Below are positions 9,079 through 17,483 of a DNA stretch of 64,000 nt, piece by piece (within the stretch, counting starts at the first letter, position 1; the number at the start of each line of letters is the position of its first letter). The DNA lies in the NCBI RefSeq assembly GCF_003952225.1, contig NZ_CP034437.1, positions 3,920,501 to 3,984,500 of the forward strand, read 5' to 3'. The notes beneath the pieces are model-generated. The model searched no databases, was not told the DNA's origin, and saw only the letters and a list, made by a program, of their open reading frames with translations. Position numbers and translations under genes: made by a program. The stretch is from Paenibacillus albus. Its GTDB lineage: Bacteria > Bacillota > Bacilli > Paenibacillales > Paenibacillaceae.

Positions 9079-9657
9079 ATGTCTTTTCCCTTCGATTGCA
9101 TTACTGACTTTATGTTCTTTGAAACCGAAATGGGAAAATCGGATGTGATCTTGATTCCGGGAGCAAGTCATCCTCAATTAGTCGAACAAGCGGCATTGTT
9201 GTATCACCAGGGAATTGCTCCGTTTATTTTACCTTCAGGCGGTGCAACTTCTCACGTAGAGACAACCGAATGGGAGTTTCTGAGAGATATTGGCATGTCG
9301 TTAGGAATACCCTCCGAAGCAATACTCAAAGAGGACACGGCCACTAATACTTTTGAAAATGCTCGTTTCTCACTGAAGGTGTTGAATGAACAGGGGATTC
9401 ATCCAAGGAATGTGGTTTTGGTGTGTAAAAACTATCACGCACGAAGGGCACTCTTAACATATCAGCTTGTTTTCCCTAAAGAGACTGTATTCTATGTGCG
9501 TCCGGTTATTGATAAAACGGGAATTACAAGAGATAACTGGTTTCATACTGAGAATAAAATCAAATGTGTTATGAATGAGCTCGAAAAAGTCGGCAAATAT
9601 TTTAGACCCGCTATACTACAAATCGGTTCAGAGAGCACGGTACAAGCCTTTAATTAA
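9079..9657 (+). CDS. YdcF-like DUF218 protein
   Basis: 192 residues with an excellent AAAGGAGG site. It shows the DUF218 layout: LIPGAS near residue 27, SGG near 55, a conserved TNTFENARFS segment, and KNYHARRALLTY. DUF218 proteins have a Rossmann-like fold; related ones bind S-adenosylmethionine or act in envelope metabolism. There is no signal peptide or membrane segment, so this is a soluble version. It is probably co-transcribed with the HAD phosphatase. Confidence 0.75.
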   Translation: MSFPFDCITDFMFFETEMGKSDVILIPGASHPQLVEQAALLYHQGIAPFILPSGGATSHVETTEWEFLRDIGMSLGIPSEAILKEDTATNTFENARFSLKVLNEQGIHPRNVVLVCKNYHARRALLTYQLVFPKETVFYVRPVIDKTGITRDNWFHTENKIKCVMNELEKVGKYFRPAILQIGSESTVQAFN

Positions 9658-9688
9658 TATTTTGACCAAATGGGAGTGGATAAAATTG

Positions 9689-10534
9689 ATGCAATTAAAA
9701 TCTGCTTATCGTCAGTTCAGAGAAGAAGGTTATATCATTTATCCGGAAGTTTTTAAAGGGAAAGAGCTGGAACAACTGTTGGTCGCTTGTAACAGCTCGC
9801 TTGAGCAATATACCGAAGCTTGGGACTTAGAGAAACCGAATACGGACTTTGAAGTGATGCGGCATTTAAATAATCCCCGTTGGCACCGTGACAATCAAGA
9901 GTATCTGACAACGATTATGGAAAAGATAGCCGATCCAAGGTGCTTGGGTCCTGTCGAGCAAATCTTCGCCGGTCCGTCCTTGTTTCGTTGCACCAGCTAT
10001 TTCATTAATCATCGGTTCACCAGCCATGATGGAGGTTGGCATCGAGACTCGCAATTCATGTGCAGTTCCGACGAGGAAGAGAGGCGGATGCTGGATCAAA
10101 TCCGACAATCCGACTTCAACGACAACGCCGGAATTCAATTCCAAATTGCATTGATCGATAACGATGATATTGAATATGTGCCCTATTCCGCCAATCGACA
10201 TGATTCCCCCGAGGAAGCATATATCCGATTAGCCGATAATAAGAGCCATAATCAGGAAGATGGGATGCCGAATGCAATGCGCATCCCGCTCAAAGCCGGT
10301 GATGCTGTTATTTTCAACCCCTACGGTTTACACCGGGGACGATATCATAAGGATATCCCGAGACGCACGCTAATGCTTACGTATACGAGGAGTACAAGCG
10401 TTCAGTTCGACTATTTCTCTAATCAGCCTTGGTGCGCTGAACCGGATTATCTGAATGGCTTGTCACCGAGAGCAACTGCATATTTTCAACAGTTTATTAA
10501 TGCCTATCATGGATTCTGGGAATCTTCGAAGTAA
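9689..10534 (+). CDS. Phytanoyl-CoA dioxygenase-like Fe(II)/2-oxoglutarate oxygenase
   Basis: About 281 residues starting at ATG 9689 (or the adjacent in-frame TTG at 9686), behind GGGAGTGG. The facial triad is visible: His-x-Asp in GWHRDSQF (His codon at 10040) and a distal His in GLHRGRYHKD, with Arg in PRRTLML for 2-oxoglutarate. The N-terminal FREEGYIIYPEVF segment is typical of PhyH proteins. It would hydroxylate a small molecule. The start lies 31 bp after the DUF218 stop, so it may belong to that operon. Confidence 0.8.
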   Translation: MQLKSAYRQFREEGYIIYPEVFKGKELEQLLVACNSSLEQYTEAWDLEKPNTDFEVMRHLNNPRWHRDNQEYLTTIMEKIADPRCLGPVEQIFAGPSLFRCTSYFINHRFTSHDGGWHRDSQFMCSSDEEERRMLDQIRQSDFNDNAGIQFQIALIDNDDIEYVPYSANRHDSPEEAYIRLADNKSHNQEDGMPNAMRIPLKAGDAVIFNPYGLHRGRYHKDIPRRTLMLTYTRSTSVQFDYFSNQPWCAEPDYLNGLSPRATAYFQQFINAYHGFWESSK

Positions 10535-10594
10535 GGATTTCGTGTGGAAGAGTTGAAGTGCCGCTATAATTGGACGGTTTCTGAAAGTAGATAA

Positions 10595-10723
10595 GGCAAG
10601 GCTGGTTCGTGGACGCTGATCGACCCTCACGAGGAATTGTCAGACGTATACGTGAACCTTATTTTCATCCAAGACTTCGGGCTGTCATTTATGGAGCGCT
10701 TGAGTAGGGGTTATTTGAACTAG
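10595..10723 (+). pseudogene. C-terminal remnant of a serine beta-lactamase-like hydrolase
   Basis: After an in-frame TAA, 42 codons read GKAGSWTLIDPHEELS..., ending in FMERLSRGYLN and TAG. This resembles the final strand and helix of class C beta-lactamase/esterase proteins (G.GGTWxxIDPEExL). No start codon, ribosome site or upstream catalytic part exists, so it is a decayed fragment. Confidence 0.45.
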
Positions 10724-10746
10724 AAACTATCCGATATAGGATAGAG

Positions 10747-11271
10747 GTGAATAATATATTAAGATTTAGTTCAATCGCAATGTCTCTTCTACTTATCTTT
10801 ATGACGGCAGCATGCGGAAAACAAGAGAAACCTGCAACTGGTGAGTTCCCTTCCATACCTGATACTTACAGCCGAGAGCTAGCAGCTAAAAATGGGGATG
10901 TGGTCATTTGGGGGTTTTCAGATAACAGCTACAACATCGGCAAATGGACGCAATTTCTAAACCACTATCATGAAGAAACTCCTTCTCAAGTTCGTATAAC
11001 GAGAGACACGATGGAAGGCGGCTTCGTTATCGAAGAGTATTATTTTGATGGGAAGCAAATTTACTATCAATATGACACCACGAGAGATAACTGGGCTAGT
11101 AATGGCGGCGGTGTCTACAATTCGGTTTGTAAGGGTTTTACAACGGTCGAATTGGATCGCGGTCCGTTCTATACGCTATCAGGTTGCATCGATCAAGCGA
11201 CCAACGAACCTTCAGGCAGTGATGGCATGTGGGTCGATATCAAACGATATAAAGATCACGAAGTGCCATGA
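10747..11271 (+). CDS. Putative lipoprotein, function unknown
   Basis: 174 residues. The N-terminus has a hydrophobic stretch ending in the lipobox FMTAAC, so Cys near residue 23 would be lipidated. The mature part has no domain I recognise; it is polar with many aromatic residues and a DGKQIYYQYD segment typical of small extracellular beta-rich proteins. The GTG start lies closely behind AGGATAGAGG; an internal ATG before MSLLLIF would also preserve the lipobox. A terminator follows. Confidence 0.6.
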   Translation: MNNILRFSSIAMSLLLIFMTAACGKQEKPATGEFPSIPDTYSRELAAKNGDVVIWGFSDNSYNIGKWTQFLNHYHEETPSQVRITRDTMEGGFVIEEYYFDGKQIYYQYDTTRDNWASNGGGVYNSVCKGFTTVELDRGPFYTLSGCIDQATNEPSGSDGMWVDIKRYKDHEVP

Positions 11272-11300
11272 GGTTTGCCATGAAGTTCGAATATAATAAT

Positions 11301-11340
11301 AGTTGGGGAGTCGCCTACGCGGACTTCCCCGACTTTTGTT
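11301..11340 (+). terminator. Intrinsic terminator after the lipoprotein gene
   Basis: AGTTGGGGAGTC pairs with GACTTCCCCGACT through one bulge, followed by TTTTGTTTT. Confidence 0.6.
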
Positions 11341-11434
11341 TTGCTTCCTTATCGTTTAATTGTTGTCTTTTTTGGACGAATACTATTGCAACGATTGAGA
11401 AAGCTGTTGAAATCGAACTGAAAAGAGGAAATAT

Positions 11435-12319
11435 ATGGACAATGATCTAAATAAGCCGTTCTTAGTTGAGAAGCAGAAAAACCGATCTCCCATAATAAAA
11501 ATTATCCTTGTAATTAGCGGTGCGGCTTGTTTGATTTTAGCGCTGTGTGTTGTGTGGTTCACTATGAATAATGAACCTAGACAAGTTGATGAGGACGCTA
11601 TTTATGTACCTGCGATCATGCCTTCCGAATCATACGATCCAAACAGCCTATCTGATCAGTACGGTCTCATTACGTATAAAGGCAAAGTGTACATTCGAAG
11701 CGGCACAAAGATAAGTCGGGAAGAAGCAAAAAGCATACGTGGAGATAAACTTGGGCGGACGACTCTAGGGTGGAATAGCGGCGTAGGACCCTTTGGTAAG
11801 GAACTCACAACTAATATTGGGGAGTTAGACATCTTCACGGTACGGGGTTATGACAGAGGATTTCGAATTATGATCTACCAGGAATTTGATGGCGGGAAAA
11901 TATGGGCTGAATTCTATGAATGCTTAAATGGAATGAAAGTGAGAAATGGAGCCGATGTATTTGATCAAATGAAGATTATTGGTCATGTTCAATCTGCAAA
12001 ATGGGAAGCACTCGAAAGCTGGGATTACGATAAACATGAATATAAGAAGTTCAGGCCTGATAAGAACCTGACCAGGTTCTTGAAAAGCCTGCGTGATGCA
12101 AAGCCAATCAAGCAAGAGGTAGTGCAGGAGCAAGGTGTGTTTGAGAATGGTGAACAGAAGTTTATCTACATCAAACTAGAAGATGGCAGTGAGGTCTCTT
12201 TACGTCTATTTAAGGACGGTAATTATGTCTATTATCCTGTCTATTATGTAGCTTCAGTAGGGCTATTTTACAAAATGGACCAAGCAGCATTTGACTCACT
12301 GTGGAATCGTTTGGTATAA
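11435..12319 (+). CDS. Membrane-anchored protein of unknown function
   Basis: 294 residues with GAGGAAAT before the ATG. Residues about 20-45 form one transmembrane helix after a Lys/Arg-rich cytoplasmic tail; the remaining 250 residues should be outside the cell. I recognise no family. The mature part contains YGLITYKGKVYIRSG, a pattern seen in DUF-type regulatory-stress proteins, and ends in a soluble alpha/beta region. The gene stands alone between a terminator and the repeat element at 12366. Confidence 0.55.
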   Translation: MDNDLNKPFLVEKQKNRSPIIKIILVISGAACLILALCVVWFTMNNEPRQVDEDAIYVPAIMPSESYDPNSLSDQYGLITYKGKVYIRSGTKISREEAKSIRGDKLGRTTLGWNSGVGPFGKELTTNIGELDIFTVRGYDRGFRIMIYQEFDGGKIWAEFYECLNGMKVRNGADVFDQMKIIGHVQSAKWEALESWDYDKHEYKKFRPDKNLTRFLKSLRDAKPIKQEVVQEQGVFENGEQKFIYIKLEDGSEVSLRLFKDGNYVYYPVYYVASVGLFYKMDQAAFDSLWNRLV

Positions 12320-12365
12320 AAGTGATTCTACGAGTGAGTTGCGAGTATAGCCGGTCGGCGGCTGG

Positions 12366-12571
12366 TTCAACTAACAAGTACAATGCCGCAAACGGCCAAT
12401 TTCAAATCGGGCACTATTGCTTGATACAATACGACGGAAGCTGACTTAGTCGGTATCCGTTTTTCGTGGAAGTAACGGACAGATAAGCGCAACTCCATTT
12501 GCAAAATTTACGTCTAACCAGAGGCAAAGTAATTCCTTGTGACCATCCCGTATATGAGGACGTTAGCTGAA
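12366..12571. repeat. Intergenic element with imperfect terminal inverted repeats, copy 1
   Basis: The 206-bp stretch begins TTCAACTAAC and ends GTTAGCTGAA, which are inverted repeats with one mismatch. The central part (12411-12486) has a diverged second copy at 13234-13312: both contain GCACTAT, AATACRA, ACGG.AGCTGACTTA, CGTTTT and GTAACGG in the same order. No transposase is encoded, so it is a MITE-like or attC-like element. Confidence 0.5.
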
Positions 12572-12605
12572 ACGCCTGCGGTCTAAAGAAAAAGGAGTAA
12601 AATAG

Positions 12606-13163
12606 ATGAGTGAATCTCCAATCTTTTCATCGATTGCTTATATTAAATCATTAATCAAAGAAGAAGACCCCAATGAGAATGTTATAGAATTACCTTTTAA
12701 TGATAGTCCAGTACAGTTTGTATTAAATGACGAGCTTATCTTTTTCTTTTTATATGATAATGGTACAAGTTTTTCATATGTCCAATATAGGGACTTGGAT
12801 GAGACGGGGATTACTGACATTCAACTTAGAACTATTGGTATTGATAATCTCTATAGCCTAGCTGAAGAGAATCTCCTTCTTCATACATATGATCAAGGTT
12901 GTTATGCATTGACGCTGGACGGGAATTTTGAAGCAAGCTTATTATTGCTTGATACCTTATGGGATATTTCTTTCCTTGAATATGTTTCAACAGGGTATGC
13001 GGTTGCCATTCCTTGTAGAAACGTCTTAATATTCTGTGATATGAATTCAACTGAAGCTCTTCAAGAGATGAGAGAATTAGTCGAACAGGCATGGCGAGAA
13101 AGGGATCATTTATTAACAAAGGATATTTTCACAAGGAATCGAGGTAAATGGGTATTATTGTAA
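12606..13163 (+). CDS. Hypothetical protein resembling the DUF1444/YtpQ family
   Basis: 185 residues, with AAAAAGGAGTAAA before the ATG. The segment FVLNDELIFFFLYDNG followed by YRDLDETG, NLYSLAEENL, and DGNFEASLLLLD resembles DUF1444 proteins, which have the same order of elements. There is no signal peptide. Its base composition is more AT-rich than most neighbours, and it sits between two copies of an intergenic element and before a decayed gene, so it may have been acquired as a cassette. An immunity-type protein is possible. Confidence 0.5.
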   Translation: MSESPIFSSIAYIKSLIKEEDPNENVIELPFNDSPVQFVLNDELIFFFLYDNGTSFSYVQYRDLDETGITDIQLRTIGIDNLYSLAEENLLLHTYDQGCYALTLDGNFEASLLLLDTLWDISFLEYVSTGYAVAIPCRNVLIFCDMNSTEALQEMRELVEQAWRERDHLLTKDIFTRNRGKWVLL

Positions 13164-13183
13164 TAGTTGGAGGTGAAAGATGC

Positions 13184-13312
13184 TTCAGCTAACAACGTAT
13201 TCACGCTTCGCTCTTTCAGCAAGTTCATTACGTGCACTATCACTCAATACAACACAACGGTAGCTGACTTAACGATCGTCTGCCGTTTTACATGGTAGTA
13301 ACGGGCCAGTAG
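13184..13312. repeat. Intergenic element, diverged copy 2
   Basis: Begins TTCAGCTAAC like copy 1 at 12366 and matches its central part through AACGGTAGCTGACTTA to GTAACGGGCCAG. The right-hand inverted repeat seen in copy 1 is missing, so this copy seems truncated. Confidence 0.45.
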
Positions 13313-13337
13313 TTTTATAAAGATTTCATTTGATGAT

Positions 13338-13686
13338 ATGTCAAATGAAAAATTGAAGGCTTATGATGCGATCTTTGTTATGAAAGAAAATCTTCTCAAA
13401 GCTGCTGAGAGTCAATATGCGGATTTTTACTTGAGTTCAATCATTCCAGTTTTTTTATAGCGACTAAAGATTATGTTCCATTTACTGAGAAAGACATAGC
13501 ATTTGAAGAGTCTTGGGGATGGTATCCTGGCAATAGCTACGCTGTTGGGGTTCTTTCATCGCCCAAAGTGACACGTTAAAACATTGGGGATTCGGTTTAT
13601 ATAATGAAGAAAAAACGGATCCCAATATAGAAGATTTGTATTCAAGAATATTTAAGGCAATTGAAGAAAATAAGCTTGAATTGTAA
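13338..13686 (+). pseudogene. Decayed gene with two frameshifts, function unknown
   Basis: Three reading frames carry one continuous protein-like sequence. Frame one runs MSNEKLKAYDAIF to FYLSSIIPVF and stops at a T7 run (13450-13457). The next frame gives FIATKDYVPFTEKDIAF to GNSYAVGVLSSP, then a second shift near 13575 leads to HWGFGLYNEEKTDPNI and IEENKLEL with TAA at 13684. No ribosome site precedes it. The intact ancestor would be a cytosolic protein of about 115 residues, perhaps immunity-like. Confidence 0.5.
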
Positions 13687-13689
13687 GGC

Positions 13690-14571
13690 ATGGAAACGAC
13701 ACCTGATGGTTGGAGCGTGAATGGTTTGCTGAGCAATCATTACAATAGAGCGCCTTTTCGAGATGAATCAGATCTATATCTTTCCTATTGGGGGAAGGAG
13801 AATTGCTCTCCTGGTCATGCCGTTGGTCCGGGCATTCGCGATTTCTATAAGATCCATTTTATTCATAAGGGGCAAGGGCAGGTCAAGGTAAGAGGACAAA
13901 CTTTTGTTTTGACGGCCGGACAAGCTTTTATCATATATCCTAAAGTCGTGACTTCTTATGAGGCGGATCAAGAAAATCCTTGGACGTATTCTTGGATTGC
14001 TTTTTATGGCGCCTGGGTACCTAACATTCTTGCAAAAACGCATCTAACACCAGACTCTCCCGTTTTTCCAATGGATAAAAAGGTGATGCCCGGACTTTAT
14101 GAATCACTTTCCATAACTCTTAACGAATTTCCCAATCCAGAACTACGAATTATGTCAATCATGTATGGATTCATGTCCTTGTTAACAGAAATTTGCCCCA
14201 TATCATTAGAATCCGGGTCACTACATAAAAAACAAGATAGCTACATTCACCAAAGCCTCGAGTTCGTACACAGCCATTACGCTGAGTCCATTTCCGTGCA
14301 ACAATTAGCGGGGCATTTGGGCTTGGATCGCAAGTATTTGTCATCTTTGTTCAAAGAATCGGTTGGTGTTTCGCCGCAGCAATACCTTCTTCGCTATAGA
14401 ATGGAGAAGGCTTGTGAATTATTGATCAGCGGTAGGTATCTTGTTGGAGAGGTTGCAAGATCGGTTGGCTATCAGGATGCACTCGTATTTTCCAAAATGT
14501 TCAAAAAGGAAAAGGGCTATTCTCCTAAGCAGTGGATAGAATCTTTCCATAATAGAGACATTAGAACATAA
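13690..14571 (+). CDS. AraC-family transcriptional regulator
   Basis: 293 residues. The N-terminal half is a cupin-like sensor (YKIHFIHKGQGQVKVRGQ). The C-terminal 100 residues hold two helix-turn-helices: SVQQLAGHLGLDRKYLSSLFKE and VGEVARSVGYQDALVFSKMFKK, ending in the family signature GYSPKQW. The ATG at 13690 has only a weak, close AAGG, so translation may be low or coupled. An aldo/keto reductase gene starts 80 bp downstream in the same direction and is its likely target. Ligand is probably a sugar. Confidence 0.85.
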   Translation: METTPDGWSVNGLLSNHYNRAPFRDESDLYLSYWGKENCSPGHAVGPGIRDFYKIHFIHKGQGQVKVRGQTFVLTAGQAFIIYPKVVTSYEADQENPWTYSWIAFYGAWVPNILAKTHLTPDSPVFPMDKKVMPGLYESLSITLNEFPNPELRIMSIMYGFMSLLTEICPISLESGSLHKKQDSYIHQSLEFVHSHYAESISVQQLAGHLGLDRKYLSSLFKESVGVSPQQYLLRYRMEKACELLISGRYLVGEVARSVGYQDALVFSKMFKKEKGYSPKQWIESFHNRDIRT

Positions 14572-14650
14572 AGTACAAGCATATAGACATAGCATCCGTC
14601 ATCATCTATCACTACAATAATACTCATATTATTAATTGGGGGATGTATAG

Positions 14651-15640
14651 ATGAGTTACTCAGTGGATTCTAGTAGATACGACACGATGACATATAATCG
14701 TTGCGGGAAAAGCGGTTTGTTGCTTCCGGCGATTTCGCTTGGCTTGTGGCATAATTTCGGTGGAATTGATGTTAAAGAGAATAGCCGGCTTATGATCAGA
14801 AGAGCTTTTGATTTAGGAATCACGCATTTTGATTTGGCTAACAATTACGGGCCTCCTCCGGGATCGGCAGAGGAGACATTCGGACAAATCCTTAAAGAGG
14901 ATTTAGCGTCTCATCGAGATGAGTTGATCATTTCGACGAAGGCTGGCTATCGCATGTGGTCAGGACCTTATGGGGAATGGGGCTCAAAGAAAAATCTGAT
15001 TGCGAGCTTGGATCAGAGCCTCAAAAGATTAAAGCTCGATTACGTCGATATTTTCTATCATCACAGGCCGGACCCGAATACGCCTCTTGAAGAAACGATG
15101 TCCGCGCTAGATTTAATCGTACGTCAAGGTAAAGCACTCTATGTAGGCATTTCGAATTATGATGCCGAACAAACAAGGGAAGCTGCGCGGATTCTTAGAA
15201 AATTGGGTACCCCATGCCTGATTCATCAGCCTAGCTATTCTATGCTGAATCGATGGACCGAGAACGGCCTACAAGAAGCGCTATCCGAAGAAGGGATCGG
15301 AATGATCGCATTTGCCCCACTTGCGGGAGGAGTTCTGACCGATCGTTATCTAGACGGAGTACCGACGGATTCACGTGCGGCAGGGCCAAGTCCGTTTCTA
15401 AACGCGAATGCCATTTCGGACAATGTCATGGTCAAAATAAAGCGGCTCAATGAACTTGCAAAAAAACGCGGTCAGAAGCTTTCCCAAATGTCCTTGGCTT
15501 GGGTGCTGCGCGAGAAAACAGTTACATCCGCATTAATCGGCGCTAGTAAAGTCAGTCAGATTGAAGATGCTTGCGGCACTTTAAGCAATCTCGATTTTTC
15601 TTCGGAAGAGCTATTGGAAATTGAACACATTCTGAAGTAG
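14651..15640 (+). CDS. Aldo/keto reductase of YghZ (glyceraldehyde-3-phosphate reductase) type
   Basis: 329 residues with GGGGGGATG before the start. The catalytic tetrad is Asp61, Tyr66 (FDLANNYG), Lys97 (ISTKAGY) and His138 (FYHHRPDP). The NNYGPPPGSAEE segment and SLKRLKLDYVDIFYHHRPD are characteristic of YghZ-like enzymes, also called beta-subunit-related potassium-channel homologues. It would reduce aldehydes with NADPH, in sugar or methylglyoxal detoxification. It is paired with the AraC regulator directly upstream. Confidence 0.85.
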   Translation: MSYSVDSSRYDTMTYNRCGKSGLLLPAISLGLWHNFGGIDVKENSRLMIRRAFDLGITHFDLANNYGPPPGSAEETFGQILKEDLASHRDELIISTKAGYRMWSGPYGEWGSKKNLIASLDQSLKRLKLDYVDIFYHHRPDPNTPLEETMSALDLIVRQGKALYVGISNYDAEQTREAARILRKLGTPCLIHQPSYSMLNRWTENGLQEALSEEGIGMIAFAPLAGGVLTDRYLDGVPTDSRAAGPSPFLNANAISDNVMVKIKRLNELAKKRGQKLSQMSLAWVLREKTVTSALIGASKVSQIEDACGTLSNLDFSSEELLEIEHILK

Positions 15641-15689
15641 CCGGTTCATCAGATATTGGACTTGAGGAGGACCTAGGGGGATATTCAAC

Positions 15690-15854
15690 ATGACGGGTTT
15701 TACTAGAGGGCAGATCGAGCTCAAACGTAAAGAGTTGTATTCGCTCTACGATAAATATGGATTGGCTTCGGAACTTGTACTCCTTAAATCCCAAGAGCTG
15801 GACCATTTGTTGAACCAATATGGCAGATCCGAGAGAGAATTAGTTGTTAAATAG
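15690..15854 (+). CDS. Spo0E-family aspartyl-phosphate phosphatase
   Basis: A 54-residue protein. It carries the family signature SQELD (KSQELDHLLNQYG) after a helix with IELKRKELYSLYDKYG. Spo0E-like proteins dephosphorylate Spo0A~P and delay sporulation; they are short two-helix hairpins like this one. Upstream GAGGAGG and GGGGGATATT support translation from ATG 15690. It lies 50 bp after the aldo/keto reductase and just before a strong terminator. Confidence 0.8.
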   Translation: MTGFTRGQIELKRKELYSLYDKYGLASELVLLKSQELDHLLNQYGRSERELVVK

Positions 15855-15861
15855 AGATTAA

Positions 15862-15893
15862 TAAAGCAGGCTGCCTTGAAGCAGCCTGCTTTA
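15862..15893. terminator. Bidirectional intrinsic terminator
   Basis: TAAAGCAGGCTGC, loop CTTGAA, GCAGCCTGCTTTA is a perfect 13-bp stem between convergent genes. Confidence 0.85.
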
Positions 15894-15939
15894 TCGTTAA
15901 TGAGCTTTGGGCCGTTCAGCCGCCAAATTGTCACTCTAG

Positions 15940-16191
15940 TTAATCCCTCGGATAATTCATACTCATAATATCCATAAATGGAACCTTCTCTTCTCCATTT
16001 GATGTATTAACATGTACTTTGCCTGTTCTAGAGTCCATTTTGATAATCTGTCCTCTTACGGTATCTTCCCATCCCCAGACACTCAAAACGATTGTTGAGC
16101 TATCATGGAATGCTTCTGAAAGTTGATTGCCTAGCTCCTCTAATACAAACTCATCTCGCGTAGGACGTTTAGGGATTTTTGATTTTGCCAA
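15940..16191 (-). CDS. YolD-like protein
   Basis: 83 residues from TTG 16191, preceded by GCGAGGT at 9-nt spacing; longer in-frame starts have no ribosome site. The order RPTRDEFVLEEL, TIVLSVWGWEDTVRGQI, and DSRTGKVHV matches the YolD family, found near error-prone polymerase genes in Bacilli. The hydrophobic W-rich strand forms part of a small beta barrel. No UvrX/DinB gene lies beside it here. A convergent terminator separates it from the Spo0E-like gene. Confidence 0.7.
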   Translation of the reverse strand: MAKSKIPKRPTRDEFVLEELGNQLSEAFHDSSTIVLSVWGWEDTVRGQIIKMDSRTGKVHVNTSNGEEKVPFMDIMSMNYPRD

Positions 16192-16512
16192 TATAATCAT
16201 ACCTCGCTTATTTATATGCTTATCTTCCAATTAGTCAGACGAAGGAATCGACGCGCTATGAATGTAGATAATTGAAACCCATCGACTATGATAATCGAAG
16301 AAGTATAGATGCTGCAACACATTATTAAGTAATGGACAGTCGACTAGAGAATCGATAGCCGTTTTTATACAGCTAAAACAGCAGTTTAGTTTCAATAGTT
16401 ATCGTCACTTACTATGTTTCAATTCAAGTACTAGATTACATGGCGCGAGTTAATCGAGTTGGATAATATGGAAAATAAATCTAGTAAAGTTATGGAAGGA
16501 GATGTTCCTGCC

Positions 16513-17298
16513 ATGCCTCCATTTGTCTTTCCAGTAGAAGAAGTAACCTACAAAGTGATTGGCGAACGTAAACTTAAGTTTTATATCTTCGAACCAAAGG
16601 TCCGAAAAAAGGACCGAGCTGCAATATTATTTTTCATAGGTGGAAGCTTCGGTAAGGGTCCGCGAACTCCTGCAGATTTCCAGCATCATGCCGAATACAT
16701 TTCATCAAAAGGTGCTGTTGCCATCTGCGTGGATTATCGAAATGGTCATGACGAAGGTTTTACTCCCATTCAAGCCATATGTGACGTTAAGTCAGCTGTT
16801 CGGTGGTTGCGTGAACATGCAGCCGATTGGTATGTGGATCAAGAAAAAATTGTTGTGTGTGGATCGTCGGCAGGTGGATACATTGCAGTATCTGCTATTA
16901 TGTTCAATCACATGAATAACGACGGGGATAATCAATCTATCAACCATATTCCAAACGCACTAATCATCTTTGGTGCTGGGATGGATGCTGTTGATATCAT
17001 GGCGAGACGATATCCCGAGTTGCTTGACCAAGCGCAGGATATGTCGCCAATCCATAATGTGAAAAAATGCTTGCCTCCTACTTTATGGATAATCGGATCG
17101 GAAGATAATCTTCTCGGTCAAAATAAGGATTTTGTTGAAAGCATGGTTATGATCGGAAACGACATTTCCTGGGTCACATACGCAGGTATGGAGCATGGTT
17201 TTTTCTTATATGGAAGACATGGGAACATTCCCTTGAATGAGACAAATGTGAAAATTGAGGAGTTCTTGCAATCGAAATTCTTTATTTATTCTCAATAA
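16513..17298 (+). CDS. Alpha/beta hydrolase (esterase/lipase, BD-FAE-like)
   Basis: About 261 residues. I favour ATG 16513, 11 nt after AAGGAG (16496-16501); an earlier ATG at 16468 has no ribosome site. The nucleophile elbow is CGSSAGG, the acid is in IGSEDNLL, and the His in EHGFFLY. The usual oxyanion HGG is changed to IGG in FFIGGSFG, which could affect activity. The segment DVKSAVRWLREHAADW is typical of this esterase branch. Monocistronic. Confidence 0.8.
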   Translation: MPPFVFPVEEVTYKVIGERKLKFYIFEPKVRKKDRAAILFFIGGSFGKGPRTPADFQHHAEYISSKGAVAICVDYRNGHDEGFTPIQAICDVKSAVRWLREHAADWYVDQEKIVVCGSSAGGYIAVSAIMFNHMNNDGDNQSINHIPNALIIFGAGMDAVDIMARRYPELLDQAQDMSPIHNVKKCLPPTLWIIGSEDNLLGQNKDFVESMVMIGNDISWVTYAGMEHGFFLYGRHGNIPLNETNVKIEEFLQSKFFIYSQ

Positions 17299-17483
17299 AA
17301 GTTACATAAAACAAGGAGTGGCACTAAAAATAAATATCCCACCGATGGCCGATACAAGTGCATAGTTGAGTTCCAGTATGTGGTATTATGGAAGCGTTAT
17401 TATTTTGAGAGGGCTTGGAAACTCAAGCATCACTTGAGTTCGGTCATGAGCGAGAAAGCAATCGCCGAATACGAAGGTTGACC

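Noticed and set aside
12366-13312. Integron with attC sites
   Set aside because: The end motifs are suggestive, but there is no integrase gene and no typical attC folding that I could confirm, so only a repeat element is claimed.
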